Assembly: GCA_965221935.1 (NCBI GenBank)
Contig: CBDCSZ010000036.1
Coordinates: 124,001-188,000 of the forward strand
Direction of reading: 5' to 3'
Origin: JAPOXR01 sp965221935
GTDB lineage: Bacteria > Pseudomonadota > Alphaproteobacteria > Rhodobacterales > Rhodobacteraceae
DNA: 64,000 bases
Shown here: piece by piece, positions 1 through 8,634 of the stretch
Position numbering within the stretch: the stretch's first letter is position 1
How the letters are laid out: every line of letters begins with the position of its first letter
Made by a program: the position numbers and the translations under genes
The notes under the pieces: model-generated
What the model was told of the DNA's origin: nothing
What the model saw: the letters and a program-made list of their open reading frames with translations, nothing else
Databases searched by the model: none

Positions 1-729
1 CCCACCGGGCATCTGGCCCATATGCGTTTTCACGAATTCTACAGGATTGAGAACGCCCGGGTCGTGGAATATCAGGCGATCTGGGATATCCCCGAGGTCA
101 TGATTCAGGCGAATGCCTGGCCGATGGCGCCGTCACTTGGGCGTGAGTTCTGCATTCCTGGACCGGCAACCGGCGATGGGCTCATTCGTCCGCCGCGTAA
201 TGCCGAACACAGTCGGGGCAGCCAGCTTCATATCATCGAAATGCTCACATTCATGAAGCGGCATCCGGCGCTGGGCGGACCGGAGGTTATGGAAATGCCC
301 CGGTTTTGGGACCGGCGGATGAACTGGTACGGTCCCGCCGGGATCGGAACCAGCAGAGGTATCGAGGGTTTTCGCAACTGGCATCAGATCCCGTTTCTGA
401 ACGCCATGCCCGACCGCGGATCAAGGGTCAGCGAAGTTGTCTATCATTTCTTCGGCGACAACAATTACTGCGGTGTGACCGGCTGGCCCAACATGCTCCA
501 GACTCTCACCCACGACGGCTGGATGGGAATCGCCCCGCAGGGAAGGGAAGTCTCCATGCGATCGCTTGATTTCTGGCGAATTGAAAATGGGAAGATCCGC
601 GAAAACTGGGTTATGGTCGATTTGCTCGACATCTATCGCCAGCTCGGTGTCGATGTCTTTGCGCGCCTCCGCGAATTCAACAAGGCGCGGAATCTCGGCC
701 CGATCGCCCTTGCGGGCGAGCAGGAATAA
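1..729 (+). CDS. NTF2-like ester cyclase (SnoaL-type), 5' end outside window
   Basis: The frame is open from base 1 and reads PTGHLAHMRFHEFYR, so the ATG at 22 is internal and the true start lies upstream. The residues resemble SnoaL-like ester or polyketide cyclases of the NTF2 fold: an RFHEFYRIENARVVEY strand pair near the visible start and a matching RSLDFWRIENGKIRENW pair near residue 185. The family makes small alpha+beta barrels that isomerise or cyclise, but the substrate cannot be read from sequence. Two cyclase-like modules appear to be in tandem. Downstream, 730-1009 holds no gene before the convergent SDR. Confidence 0.7.
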   Translation, partial: PTGHLAHMRFHEFYRIENARVVEYQAIWDIPEVMIQANAWPMAPSLGREFCIPGPATGDGLIRPPRNAEHSRGSQLHIIEMLTFMKRHPALGGPEVMEMPRFWDRRMNWYGPAGIGTSRGIEGFRNWHQIPFLNAMPDRGSRVSEVVYHFFGDNNYCGVTGWPNMLQTLTHDGWMGIAPQGREVSMRSLDFWRIENGKIRENWVMVDLLDIYRQLGVDVFARLREFNKARNLGPIALAGEQE

Positions 730-1009
730 TTCGAACGGGCACCTCCGCCGCCGGGATCCTTTTCGGCCCCAGCGCTGTCCGCCTCCACGCCCCGCAGCCT
801 TTCCCTGCCGCACATTGTTTGAGGTTGAAGCCACCGGCTCATCGGGCCATTGCGGCAGGCGCGATTTCACAGCCCGGCGGAGCGGACGGCGGCGGAATAG
901 GGGACGGGTTCGCGACGGCCGGGCGGGAATCCTTCCCCGCGGCAGGAAATCTGGCCCGACAGGGAGAGCCGCTTTGGCGATGTCGACAGGAATGGTTTGG
1001 ACGCCGCCC

Positions 1010-1780
1010 TTACCTTCCCATCCAGCCTCCGTCCACAGTCAGGATTTCGCCGTGCACATAGTCAGATGCCGCAGAGGCAAGAAACACCGCCGGGCCGGCG
1101 ATGTCGTCCGGTCTGCCCCACCTTCCGGCGGGAATGCGTTCAAGGATGGCGCGGCTGCGTTCGGGGTCACTCTGCAGCGCTTCGGTGTTGTCGGTGGCGA
1201 TGTAGCCCGGAGCGATGGCATTCACATTCACTCCCAGCCCGGCCCATTCGTTTGCCAGGGCCTTGGTCAGCTGACCGATGCCTCCTTTTGATGCGGAATA
1301 ACCGGGAACGCGGATACCGCCCTGAAAAGTCAGCACCGATGCGGTGAAGATGATCTTGCCGGATCCCCTCTTGATCATTTCCCGGCCAATCTCCCGGCTG
1401 AGAACGAACTGTGAGGACAGATTGACCTCCAGCACCTCATCCCACCAGGCGTCGGGATATTCAGACGCCGCTTCGCGTTTGATGGTGCCGGCATTGTTCA
1501 CGAGGATATCGGGAACCGGACCGTCAGCCTTGATCCTGCTGGCAAGGCCGATCACCGCTTCACGGTCGGCGAAGTCGCAGCGGTATGCGCGGAATTCCCG
1601 GCCCATGTCCCTTACCGACCGTTCGATCGCGCTGCCCGAGTCCTCCATCGACAAGCTGGTTCCAATAATGTCCGCGCCGGCGGCGGCGAGGGCCTCGGCC
1701 ATGCCGCGGCCAATGCCGCGGCGGCACCCGGTGACAAGAGCAAGTTTCCCGGTGAGATCGAAATTCGCCGACATGGTCAT
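1010..1780 (-). CDS. SDR-family oxidoreductase, 2-deoxy-gluconate 3-dehydrogenase-like
   Basis: A complete 256-residue classical short-chain dehydrogenase. The cofactor loop reads TGCRRGIGRG near residue 18, NNAG is near residue 94, the active site is S followed by YSASK near residue 160, and the C terminus ends in DGGWMGR. The LTGKLALVTG opening and DGGW ending resemble KduD/gluconate 5-dehydrogenase types, which oxidise sugar acids with NAD(P). Its start overlaps the stop of the upstream alcohol dehydrogenase (ATGA, 1777-1780), so the two are translationally coupled and probably act in one sugar or polyol oxidation route. The substrate is inferred. Confidence 0.85.
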   Translation of the reverse strand: MTMSANFDLTGKLALVTGCRRGIGRGMAEALAAAGADIIGTSLSMEDSGSAIERSVRDMGREFRAYRCDFADREAVIGLASRIKADGPVPDILVNNAGTIKREAASEYPDAWWDEVLEVNLSSQFVLSREIGREMIKRGSGKIIFTASVLTFQGGIRVPGYSASKGGIGQLTKALANEWAGLGVNVNAIAPGYIATDNTEALQSDPERSRAILERIPAGRWGRPDDIAGPAVFLASAASDYVHGEILTVDGGWMGR

Positions 1781-2814
1781 TCCACCGCCCCAACTCTGAT
1801 CAGGCTCTTCATGGCGGTTGGACTCGAGTCCAGGGAATCGAAGGCTGTCTGCACCGCGGATAGAGGGTGAATATCGGTGATGATAGTATCGGCATCGAAT
1901 TTACCGCCGGCGACAAGGGCGATGGCGCGCTCATAGTCTTCGGGTTCGTACACGCGCGCGCCCGCCAGCTTCAGTTCGCGCCAGAAGAACTGGAACAGGT
2001 CAATCTTAGGTCTTTCGGCGTGAATGGCCACAACGACGATTCTGCCCCGTGTCGCAGCGACCGCGGTCATGTCGACAACGCCCGGCTGGGTGCCGGAGAC
2101 TTCGAAAACCACATCTGCGCCTCTGTTCCGCGTTTTTTCGTCCACGAACTCCACGATGTCGTCCTCGGCAGGATTGACTGTTTCGAGCCCGAGCTGCCGC
2201 GCAATGGCCAGACGGTGGGGATTGACCTCGGACACGAGCACGTCCGCACCGGACTCTCTGGCGACCAAGGCCACTAGGATGCCGATCGGGCCGCTGCCAA
2301 TGACAACGGCGGTTTCGCCCCGCCTCGGCGCCGCCAGGCGAACGTCGTGACAGGCCACCGCGACCGGCTCAATCAGCGCCGCGTGCTTCATCGACAGTTC
2401 CGCCGGGATCGCATGCAGCGTGTGCGCCGGCACGTTCCAGATTTCCTGCATGGCCCCGTCGGTGTCCAGCCCGAGGAATTTCAGGTTGTGGCAGATGTGC
2501 CGGTGTCCGGCTTCGCAGGCTGGGCAGCCGCCGCAATGGTCAAGCGGCCGGACCACAACCCGTTGGCCTGCAACAAAGTCTGTGACCCCTTGGCCGACCG
2601 CTTCCACCGTGCCCGACATTTCATGGCCGATGACCCTGCAGTGCCCGACACGCCCGTCCATATTGCCATGATACACATGAATGTCGGTGCCGCAGATTCC
2701 GCAATATGCTGTCCTAACGGCGACATCCCCGGGAGCCGGCGGCGCGGCTGGCCGCCGTTCCACGGTGAATGTGCGGTCACCGCGATAGATCGCGGCTTCG
2801 ATCTGGCTTTGCAT
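1777..2814 (-). CDS. zinc-dependent medium-chain alcohol/polyol dehydrogenase
   Basis: 345 residues, full length for the threonine/sorbitol dehydrogenase family. The catalytic zinc site is seen as CGICGTDIH and GHEMSG near residues 37-65. The structural zinc knot is CGGCPACEAGHRHIC near residue 93, and the nucleotide-binding turn is GSGPIG near residue 172. It probably oxidises a secondary alcohol of a polyol or sugar acid with NAD(P). It is the first gene of a two-gene minus-strand operon and overlaps the downstream SDR by four bases. The exact substrate is not visible. Confidence 0.87.
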   Translation of the reverse strand: MQSQIEAAIYRGDRTFTVERRPAAPPAPGDVAVRTAYCGICGTDIHVYHGNMDGRVGHCRVIGHEMSGTVEAVGQGVTDFVAGQRVVVRPLDHCGGCPACEAGHRHICHNLKFLGLDTDGAMQEIWNVPAHTLHAIPAELSMKHAALIEPVAVACHDVRLAAPRRGETAVVIGSGPIGILVALVARESGADVLVSEVNPHRLAIARQLGLETVNPAEDDIVEFVDEKTRNRGADVVFEVSGTQPGVVDMTAVAATRGRIVVVAIHAERPKIDLFQFFWRELKLAGARVYEPEDYERAIALVAGGKFDADTIITDIHPLSAVQTAFDSLDSSPTAMKSLIRVGAVE

Positions 2815-3044
2815 CAGCCCATCAACTCCTTTTGGGTGTTGGCGAATTGTTCCCAGTTAAATTCGGCGCTTCAGACTCGGTCTATGCCAGCCGCGCCGTT
2901 TCATGCGCAAATTCAAACCCGTGAATTGTATGCGGGAATCCGTTCGCCGCAAGCGGCATTGCGACCTCACATGCGACGGCTGCCTGACGATCTTTCAATA
3001 GGACATGGTGAACTTTTCATTATTGATGTCATGGCCTTGGGCCG

Positions 3045-3290
3045 ATGAGAATCGGCATGCGGCATTGCGCTTCCGGGACGGTTGACTGGCTGAAGGCGGC
3101 GTTTGCCGCCGGCGGCTGCACCCGGATTTCACTGGCGCGGGAGCTTTGCGAGCGTGAGGACTGGCGGAACGCGAAGGGGAAGCTGTGCCTCGCCTCGGCG
3201 CGGTCTGTACTGCCGAAGCTGTCCTCCGCCCTTGGCCTTCCGCTGCCGGCGGCGCTGCCAATGGGAGGTGTGACCACGGGGTCTCTGGCT
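3045..3290 (+). pseudogene. N-terminal remnant of a DUF4338/DruA-like (transposase-associated) protein
   Basis: The translation contains RISLARELCEREDWRNAKGK. This matches the N-terminal helix-turn-helix region I recall for DUF4338 proteins, where a sorting helix is followed by an ELCExxDWRxxNGxL motif. The rest of the protein is missing: the frame runs into an unrelated acetyltransferase fragment at 3318. A separate fragment at 61645 carries the middle part of what looks like the same family. DUF4338 occurs in both transposase-like proteins and the Druantia protein DruA. Nothing here allows a defence assignment. Confidence 0.4.
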
Positions 3291-3317
3291 CCTTCGCCGT
3301 ACTATCCCGACAGGAGG

Positions 3318-3475
3318 CTACGGCCGGAGCTGCTCGAACGTCCGAAGCGGCAGGTACAGGCGCGGCGGCTGCGACGGGAATGGGACGAAGCCGTACCGTT
3401 CATAGAAGGCGCTGGCGCGGTCATGCAGCGCATCGACCACGAAGGCATAGACGCCGAACGTGTCGCCGGCGCGTG
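3318..3475 (-). pseudogene. C-terminal fragment of a TacT-like GNAT acetyltransferase
   Basis: About 50 residues, including GDTFGVYAFVVDALHDRASA and FYERYGFVPFPSQP, are nearly the same as the C terminus of the intact toxin at 6366-6875 (GDTIGVYAVVVDALHARARA). The acetyl-CoA binding half and the antitoxin are absent. This is therefore the relic of a second copy of the same toxin-antitoxin module, in the opposite orientation, joined to a transposase-type fragment on its other side. Confidence 0.75.
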
Positions 3476-3615
3476 ATTCGGGTTCGATAAACTCGATCTC
3501 CGACAAATCACGCCATACACGAAACATGCCCCTCGTCTTCCAATCCCTTCAGGTTCTCAGATTGAGTTGTTACAAATGGGACTTCTGAGACAAAATACGC
3601 CGGTGGCTGTTTGAC

Positions 3616-4125
3616 ATGAGCTGTTCAGAACCCGCGGTTGGACGCAGACTCGCCGAAGGACGCCATTTCTTTGATGACATATGCGTTGGGGACTACCTGG
3701 AAACCGGGTCTGCCGAAGTGACGGCAGAACTCATTCGACAATACGCCGAACTGTCAGGTGACAGATATGCTCTTCACTTGGATGATAAGGCAGCCAATGA
3801 CCTCGGGTTTCCGGGGCTGATTGCGCACGGCATCCTGATACTTGGGCTCGCTGACGGGCTTAAGTTCCAGTCCCCGGTGCAGATGGACGGCATTGCCTCG
3901 CTGGGCTGGGACATAGTTTTCACATCGCCGGTGTTTGCCGGCGACAACGTGTCCGTTCAAATCACGGTCACGGACAAGCGCGTCACGAGCAGGCAGGACC
4001 GGGGCATCGCAACATTTGAATTTGTTGTCAGGAATCAGCGTGGCGATGTCGTGCAGCGCGGAACAAACAAGCTGATGATGTGCCGCAATGGTTCCAATCG
4101 GCCCACGAGTGGCGGCGAATGCTGA
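3616..4125 (+). CDS. MaoC-like (R)-specific enoyl-CoA hydratase/dehydratase
   Basis: 169 residues, the usual single hot-dog domain length. The family signature is visible: an FFDDICVGDY opening, then YAELSGDRYALHLDDKAAND and FPGLIAHGILI, which supplies the hydratase-2 catalytic Asp/His pair. Such enzymes hydrate trans-2-enoyl-CoA or act in mesaconyl or other acyl-CoA pathways. No partner gene lies beside it: fragments are upstream and a broken recombinase is downstream, so its pathway cannot be inferred from context. The start at 3616 gives the standard family N terminus. Confidence 0.82.
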   Translation: MSCSEPAVGRRLAEGRHFFDDICVGDYLETGSAEVTAELIRQYAELSGDRYALHLDDKAANDLGFPGLIAHGILILGLADGLKFQSPVQMDGIASLGWDIVFTSPVFAGDNVSVQITVTDKRVTSRQDRGIATFEFVVRNQRGDVVQRGTNKLMMCRNGSNRPTSGGEC

Positions 4126-4279
4126 CACGCATGTGAACAGCCAGCCGTGACTTTGCCGCTGCAGTGCCGGCACGTCCGAACCTCTCGAAATCGCCTCTGA
4201 AACAATTCGGACAGTGCCGGCGGACACGACCGCGCGGCAAGCCCTCCAATCCCGATCTGCCCAGAGCTTTGCGCGGGGG

Positions 4280-5983
4280 TCAGCGCGGGACTCTCCCAGG
4301 GTTTGGCGAAAACGAAGACTTAGGAGCGCCCCCCCCCGCTACCACCGAGACCGACATTCCGCTCTGCGGGGTGTCGGTCGCCCCTTTCCGGCCGCCGCTC
4401 CCGGCCCATTCGACGATGGTGCCGAGGTCGCCATGGAGCGCGGCGTGCAACTCGCCGCGCTTCGCGCCGGGGGTCAGCACGATGCGCTCGATCAGCCCCC
4501 GGATCGCCTCCGCCGCCTCGTCGCGGTCGCGCGGGTCGGCCAGCGCCTCGGCGAGACGCTCGACCTTGCGGCGGTAGACCATGGCGATGTTGGGGTGGAT
4601 GTCCGGAAGATCGGCCGGGACGGTGGCGAGGCGCTCGGCGAGCTCGTCCTGGCGGGCCTCCAGCTCGCGCAGCCGGTCGGACATGCCCCGCACATAGCCG
4701 CCTTCCTCGATGGCGTCGAGCATCGACGCGATGCGCTTCTCGATCCCGGCCAGCTCCTTGCGGTCCGTCGCGCCCAATGCGCGGCGCTCGCGGTTGAGCC
4801 GGTTGGTCTCCTCGGCATACGCCTTCATCGCCTCGGCGGCGGCCTCGGGCTCCATCAGCTTTTCCTTCAGCCCCGCCATGACCCGCTCCTCGATCTCGAC
4901 GCGCCGGATGGTCCTGCTGTTGGCGCACGAGCCCGACATGACGTGATTGGAGCAGCCGTAGCGGTCCTGGCCGCGCTTGGCGTAGGAGCCGCCGCACACG
5001 CCGCACTCCAGAAGGCCCGAGAGAAGGTAGCGGGGGCGGAGCGTGCTGTTGAGGTTGTTGGCCTGGGCCGCGCGCGTGGCCGCGATGGCGGTCGCGTAAT
5101 TCTCGGATATCTCCCCCTGCCGGGCCTTCGCCGCCTGCCACAACTCGTCGTCCAGGATGCGAAGCTCGGGAACCTCGGCGATTATCCATTCCTCGGGCGG
5201 GTTGATGCGCGCGACCCGCTTGCCGGTGTCGGGGTTCTTCATGAAGCGCTGGCGGTTCCATACCAGCCGGCCGATGTAGAGCTCGTTGTTGAGCAGCCCC
5301 GTGCCGCGCTTCGCATGGCCGCGCAGCACCGAGTCGGTCCAGAGCCTGCCCTTGGGGCCGGGGATGCCGTCCCCGATGAGACGCCGCGCGATCACGCGCG
5401 GGCTCGTGCCTTGGGCGAACTCCCGGAAGATGCGCCGGACGATCTCCGCCTCGGCCTCGTCGATGCTGCGCTCGCCCCGGATCGGCTCGCCGGCGTCGTC
5501 GTGCAGCCTCACCACGTCGTAGCCGTAGCAGATGCCGCCGCCCGACTTGCCGGCCTCCACCCGGCCCCGGAGACCGCGATGCGTCTTCGCCGCGAGGTCC
5601 TTCAGGAACAGCGCGTTCATGGTGCCCTTGATCCCGACGTGAAGCTCGCTGATCTCGCCCTCGGCGAGCGTGACGATCATCACGCCCGCGAAGCGCAGAT
5701 GCTTGTAGAGGGTCGCAACGTCGGCCTGGTCGCGGCTCACCCGGTCGAGCGCCTCGGCGACCACGATCTCGAACATCCCCCGCCGCGCGGCCTCAAGCAG
5801 TCCCTAGATGCCGGGGCGGAGGATCACGCTGTCGCCTGATAACGCCGCGTCGCGGTAGGTGCCGGCGATCTTCCAGCCCTCGCGCCCGGCATGCTCGCGG
5901 CAGACCCGGAACTGGTCCTCGATGGAAGCCGCCCGCTGATGGTCGGACGAATAGCGGGCCTAGAGCGAACAGCGAAGGGTCAT
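4280..5983 (-). pseudogene. large serine recombinase with two in-frame nonsense codons
   Basis: Reading from ATG 5983, the protein begins MTLRCSL, stops at 5960-5962, continues ARYSSDHQRAASIEDQFRVC, stops again at 5804-5806, then runs about 500 residues to 4280. The first stop replaces the codon where recombinases have Y or V before the catalytic ARYSSD motif. The second replaces what is probably Gln in RPGxQ. The catalytic domain, recombinase domain and zinc ribbon (CGVCGGSY...YGCSNH) are otherwise intact, with a coiled coil near the C terminus. A C9 run (4329-4337) near the 3' end also changes the reading of the last codons. It is divergent from the TacA/TacT pair. Confidence 0.88.
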
Positions 5984-6028
5984 GGTCTCGGGTCTCCTGT
6001 CTTTCGTTGGCCTCGTCCGCCGACACGC

Positions 6029-6057
6029 TTGCAATGTACGCCAATATGGTGCATATG
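6029..6057 (+). promoter_or_regulatory. candidate promoter of the TacA/TacT operon
   Basis: TTGCAA (6029-6034) lies 17 bases before CATATG (6052-6057), 31 bases upstream of the antitoxin ATG. A CCA-ATA-TGG palindrome (6041-6049) sits within the spacer and could be an antitoxin operator, since TacA-type antitoxins autoregulate through a ribbon-helix-helix domain. The -10 match is imperfect. Confidence 0.35.
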
Positions 6058-6088
6058 TCTATCGCCAATTCACACGGGAGACATCGTA

Positions 6089-6373
6089 ATGGCCGAAACA
6101 GTCGAGACGAAGCATGAGCGGGTCCACCTGCGCCTCGATGCCAGGAGCAAGCGCAAGCTCGAACGCGCGGCGGCCTACGAGGAAACCACGGTCAGCCGTT
6201 TCCTGCTGCACAACGCCGTTGCCGCCGCCGAGCGGGTGATCGAGGCGCGCGAGCGGATCGTTCTCCCGGCGACGGATTGGGATGCCTTCCACGACGCGCT
6301 CCTCAACCCGCCCGCGCCGAACGCGGCGCTGCGGCGGGCCGCGCGCCGTTACCGCGAGCGCATCGGTGGATGA
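6089..6373 (+). CDS. tacA: DUF1778 (TacA-type) antitoxin
   Basis: 94 residues. The N terminus has the ribbon-helix-helix pattern (HLRLDARSKRKLERAAAYEE) of DUF1778 antitoxins. It is followed by a helix and the C-terminal toxin-neutralising tail (WDAFHDALLNPP...RRYRERIGG). A GGGAG ribosome binding site lies 8 bases before the ATG. The gene overlaps the downstream acetyltransferase by 8 bases, which is the standard order antitoxin then GNAT toxin. It should repress its own promoter and hold the toxin inactive. Confidence 0.9.
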   Translation: MAETVETKHERVHLRLDARSKRKLERAAAYEETTVSRFLLHNAVAAAERVIEARERIVLPATDWDAFHDALLNPPAPNAALRRAARRYRERIGG

Positions 6374-6875
6374 ATCGCCGCTGACGGTCGAGCCGCTCGG
6401 CCCGCATCACGACCGCGCGTCCTTCTCCTGCGGGGAAGAGTCGCTCGACGCCTACATCCGCCGGCAGGCTTCCCAAGACGCCCGGCGGCGCGTTGCGCGG
6501 GTCTTCGTCGCGTCGGGCGACCCGCCCGAACGGATCGCCGGCTACTGCACGCTGAGCGCGGCGAGCTTCGAGAAGGACAACCTGCCGGCGGAGCTCGCTA
6601 GGCGCCTGCCGCATTATCCCGTGCCGGCGGCCGTCATCGGGCGGCTGGCCGTCGATCTCCGCAGTCAGGGGGGCGGGCTCGGCGAAGTCCTGCTGCTCGA
6701 TGCGATCCATCGCGTGGTCCGCGCGGGCGACACGATCGGCGTCTATGCCGTCGTGGTCGATGCGCTGCACGCCCGTGCCCGCGCCTTCTATGAACGGTAC
6801 GGCTTCGTGCCGTTCCCGTCGCAGCCGCTGCGCCTGTACCTGCCGCTTCGGACGTTCGAACAGCTCAAGCTGTAG
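6366..6875 (+). CDS. tacT: GNAT acetyltransferase toxin, TacT-like
   Basis: 169 residues from a GTG start at 6366 inside the end of the antitoxin gene. Family features are present: HHDRASFSCGEESLDAYIRR near residue 15, an acetyl-CoA loop in RLAVDLRSQGGGLGE near residue 95, and the C-terminal FYERYGFVPFP with the tyrosine used in catalysis. TacT-type toxins acetylate the amino group of aminoacyl-tRNA and stop translation. The module looks intact. It is flanked on both sides by remnants of serine recombinase genes, suggesting it travelled with such an element. Confidence 0.9.
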   Translation: MDESPLTVEPLGPHHDRASFSCGEESLDAYIRRQASQDARRRVARVFVASGDPPERIAGYCTLSAASFEKDNLPAELARRLPHYPVPAAVIGRLAVDLRSQGGGLGEVLLLDAIHRVVRAGDTIGVYAVVVDALHARARAFYERYGFVPFPSQPLRLYLPLRTFEQLKL

Positions 6876-6906
6876 CGGGCATGGAGCGCACGGCGCGGGG
6901 TCATGG
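6876..6906 (-). pseudogene. start of a second serine recombinase gene (remnant)
   Basis: The minus strand reads MTPRRALHAR from ATG 6906. This parallels the MTLRCSL(stop)ARYSS start of the recombinase at 5983, and the upstream bases GGTCATGGTCTCGGG match too. Only about ten codons remain before the toxin gene begins. Confidence 0.5.
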
Positions 6907-6918
6907 TCTCGGGGTCCC

Positions 6919-7118
6919 CTATCCGTCGCCGGCCTCGTTCGCCGGCGCGTTGTCGTTGGCGGCTTCCTGTTGTCGGAACCGCTCGCGGGGATCTGGCGTC
7001 CCAACAGGTGGGCGAGGCGCATCACGGCGGCGTCGATCCGGGCTTCCGGCCCGCCATTGTCGTTCGCGGCCGGGCCGTGCAATCGCTTCCGCTCGCGGCC
7101 GTTTCCGTCTCGCTGCAT
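6919..7118 (-). pseudogene. frameshifted small ORF that precedes serine recombinases
   Basis: From ATG 7118 the translation contains AANDNGGPEARIDAAVMRLA and HLLGRQI. Near 6995 the frame must shift to continue RERFRQQEAANDNAPANEAG to the stop at 6919. Small proteins with repeated AANDN motifs and an ARIDAA...IGRQ helix commonly sit upstream of alphaproteobacterial serine recombinases, and here the recombinase remnant begins 13 bases downstream. Function unknown. From 7119 to 7400 nothing gene-like is visible. Confidence 0.45.
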
Positions 7119-7400
7119 CGCTCCCGCCTTCCCGGATTCGGTGACCCTGGAAGGGAGATTTGAACCTGAGAGCAAGCGATGTCAAATGGTCGGACAAGGG
7201 TATTTCCTATGCATAATCAACTACTTGTCCCCACCAGGCACGCCTTGGCCCGCTGTGGCCGCGCTTGGCTACGATGAAAAAATTTCGCGGATCGACATCG
7301 TTCCCGGCTTTTTCAGGTCTGGACACGGAGCGCGGTCTCGGGAGCCCTGTCGAGCACCCGCAACAGGGCGCGCGCCACGCCGGTCGAGAGCGCCAGGCCA

Positions 7401-8400
7401 TTAGCTTTGACTTCCCTGATTCGAAGCCCGGCTGCATAGTTTCTTGACCAGAGGACAAAGTTCCGCGTCTTGCTTCTCGATGATTTTTTGGGCTCTATTC
7501 CAGAGACGTACGATGTTGTCTGGGGTTGCGTCGTCTGCGTTTCTCGAAGCCTTCCGTAGAGGGATATCGAACCGGAAATACTGTTGATATTTTGAATTGG
7601 ATAACAGCTCTTGAGCATTGCGATCCGCCGAGTCCGACATGCCGTCCAGCATTGCGGATATCACTGGTTCGGCCCAACCGATCGGTCCCCAGTCTACGGC
7701 CTCGTCATAGGGAATCTTGCGGTTGTTCATTCCGACGCCAATGGAGCACAATAGGATTTCGTTCAGTTTGGCCCCCGATGACACCGTTTCCGCAAGTGCG
7801 GTCATGGATGGGTTGCTCGCGAACACTCCGCCGTCGATCAGTGCCCTTCCTTCGCCTTTTCCCAACAGCAGAGGTTCGAAAAAGGTAGGGGCGGCGGAGG
7901 TTGCACGCGCGACCACGCGGAGGGGATGATTGCGGTTTTCGTCTTCGCGAGCCGTACGGGTCTTGAACAAATAAGGTTCACGATTCTCGATGTCGTAGGA
8001 GGTCACCACGATGTCGGGTACGGTGCACTTCAGTTCCGTATCGCCCAGCCTTTGTTTCAGGATGCACTCCAACGGCTTGACATCGTACTTCTCGTCCCCA
8101 AACAAAAAAATCGCCGAGCCTGTCCCAGAAGGATCGGTGGAATATCTTGCCACCGTTCTCGTAATAGAGCTTGACCAGTTCTCTCGCGGGAACGGGGCCT
8201 TCCTTTCCGTTCTTTGGTCGCGCGAGACCGGCAGCAAGAATGCCACCTGTCGATGTGCCAACAATCAGGTCGAAGAGTTCGTGGATTCCTTTGTCAGACC
8301 GTGATTCGATTTCCTCAAGTATTTTGGCCGAAATCAGGCCCCGTATTCCACCACCGTCTAGGCTCAGGAGCGTCTTGTATGATCGTTGGTCCGTATTCAT
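7401..8400 (-). pseudogene. patatin-like phospholipase, frameshifted at a T7 run
   Basis: Start ATG 8400 with AGGGAG eight bases upstream. The first part has the oxyanion loop LSLDGGGIRG (near residue 13) and the nucleophile elbow GTSTGG (near residue 48). At 8103-8109 a run of seven A (T7 on the coding strand) puts the frame out. With one base fewer it continues DFLFGDEKYDVKP to the catalytic DGG of LIDGGVFASNP and ends at 7401, about 330 residues in all. Patatins are lipid acyl hydrolases. Some (CapV) are CBASS phage-defence effectors, but no cyclase gene is nearby. It could also be a homopolymer sequencing error. Confidence 0.82.
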
Positions 8401-8439
8401 TTCGTCTACTCCCTGAGGCACCAAGGCGCGATTATGTCC

Positions 8440-8630
8440 TTAAGAAGTCCACGGATCGACCGTCTCCAGCCCAGCTGCCCGGAACGGGGCAGTATCTCGC
8501 GTCGCCACGATCATGCCATTGGCCGCCGCCGTCGCCGCGATGTAGCCGTCCGACACCGAGACTGCGCGTCCCGCAGACCGCGCCCTCGCCATCAACCCCG
8601 CATAGGCTTGCGAAGCCGCAAGGTCGAAGG
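8440..8630 (-). pseudogene. VapC-type PIN-domain toxin, C-terminal fragment
   Basis: The minus strand just inside the IS5 boundary reads LAFDLAASQAYAGLMARARS followed by VSVSDGYIAATAAANGMIVA and TRDTAPFRAAGLETVDPW, stop at 8440. This is the last 60 or so residues of a VapC RNase, including the conserved D-x-x-IAATA helix and the ATRDxxxF aspartate. The N terminus is not found beyond the far end of the IS, so sequence was also deleted there. Confidence 0.75.
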
Positions 8631-8634
8631 CTAG

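Noticed and set aside
4214..5839. 541-codon plus-strand frame over the serine recombinase
   Set aside because: Lies opposite the recognisable recombinase and reads as Ala/Arg/Gly-rich nonsense. The codon structure supports the minus strand.
7150..7210. tRNA-like string near GGAGATTTGAACCTGAGAGC
   Set aside because: GGNTTGAACC-like text suggests a tRNA T-arm complement, but no acceptor stem, anticodon arm or variable region could be built around it.
7401..8400. CBASS operon
   Set aside because: The patatin resembles CapV in size and motifs but there is no nucleotidyltransferase (CD-NTase) neighbour; the VapC and TacAT relics are unrelated.
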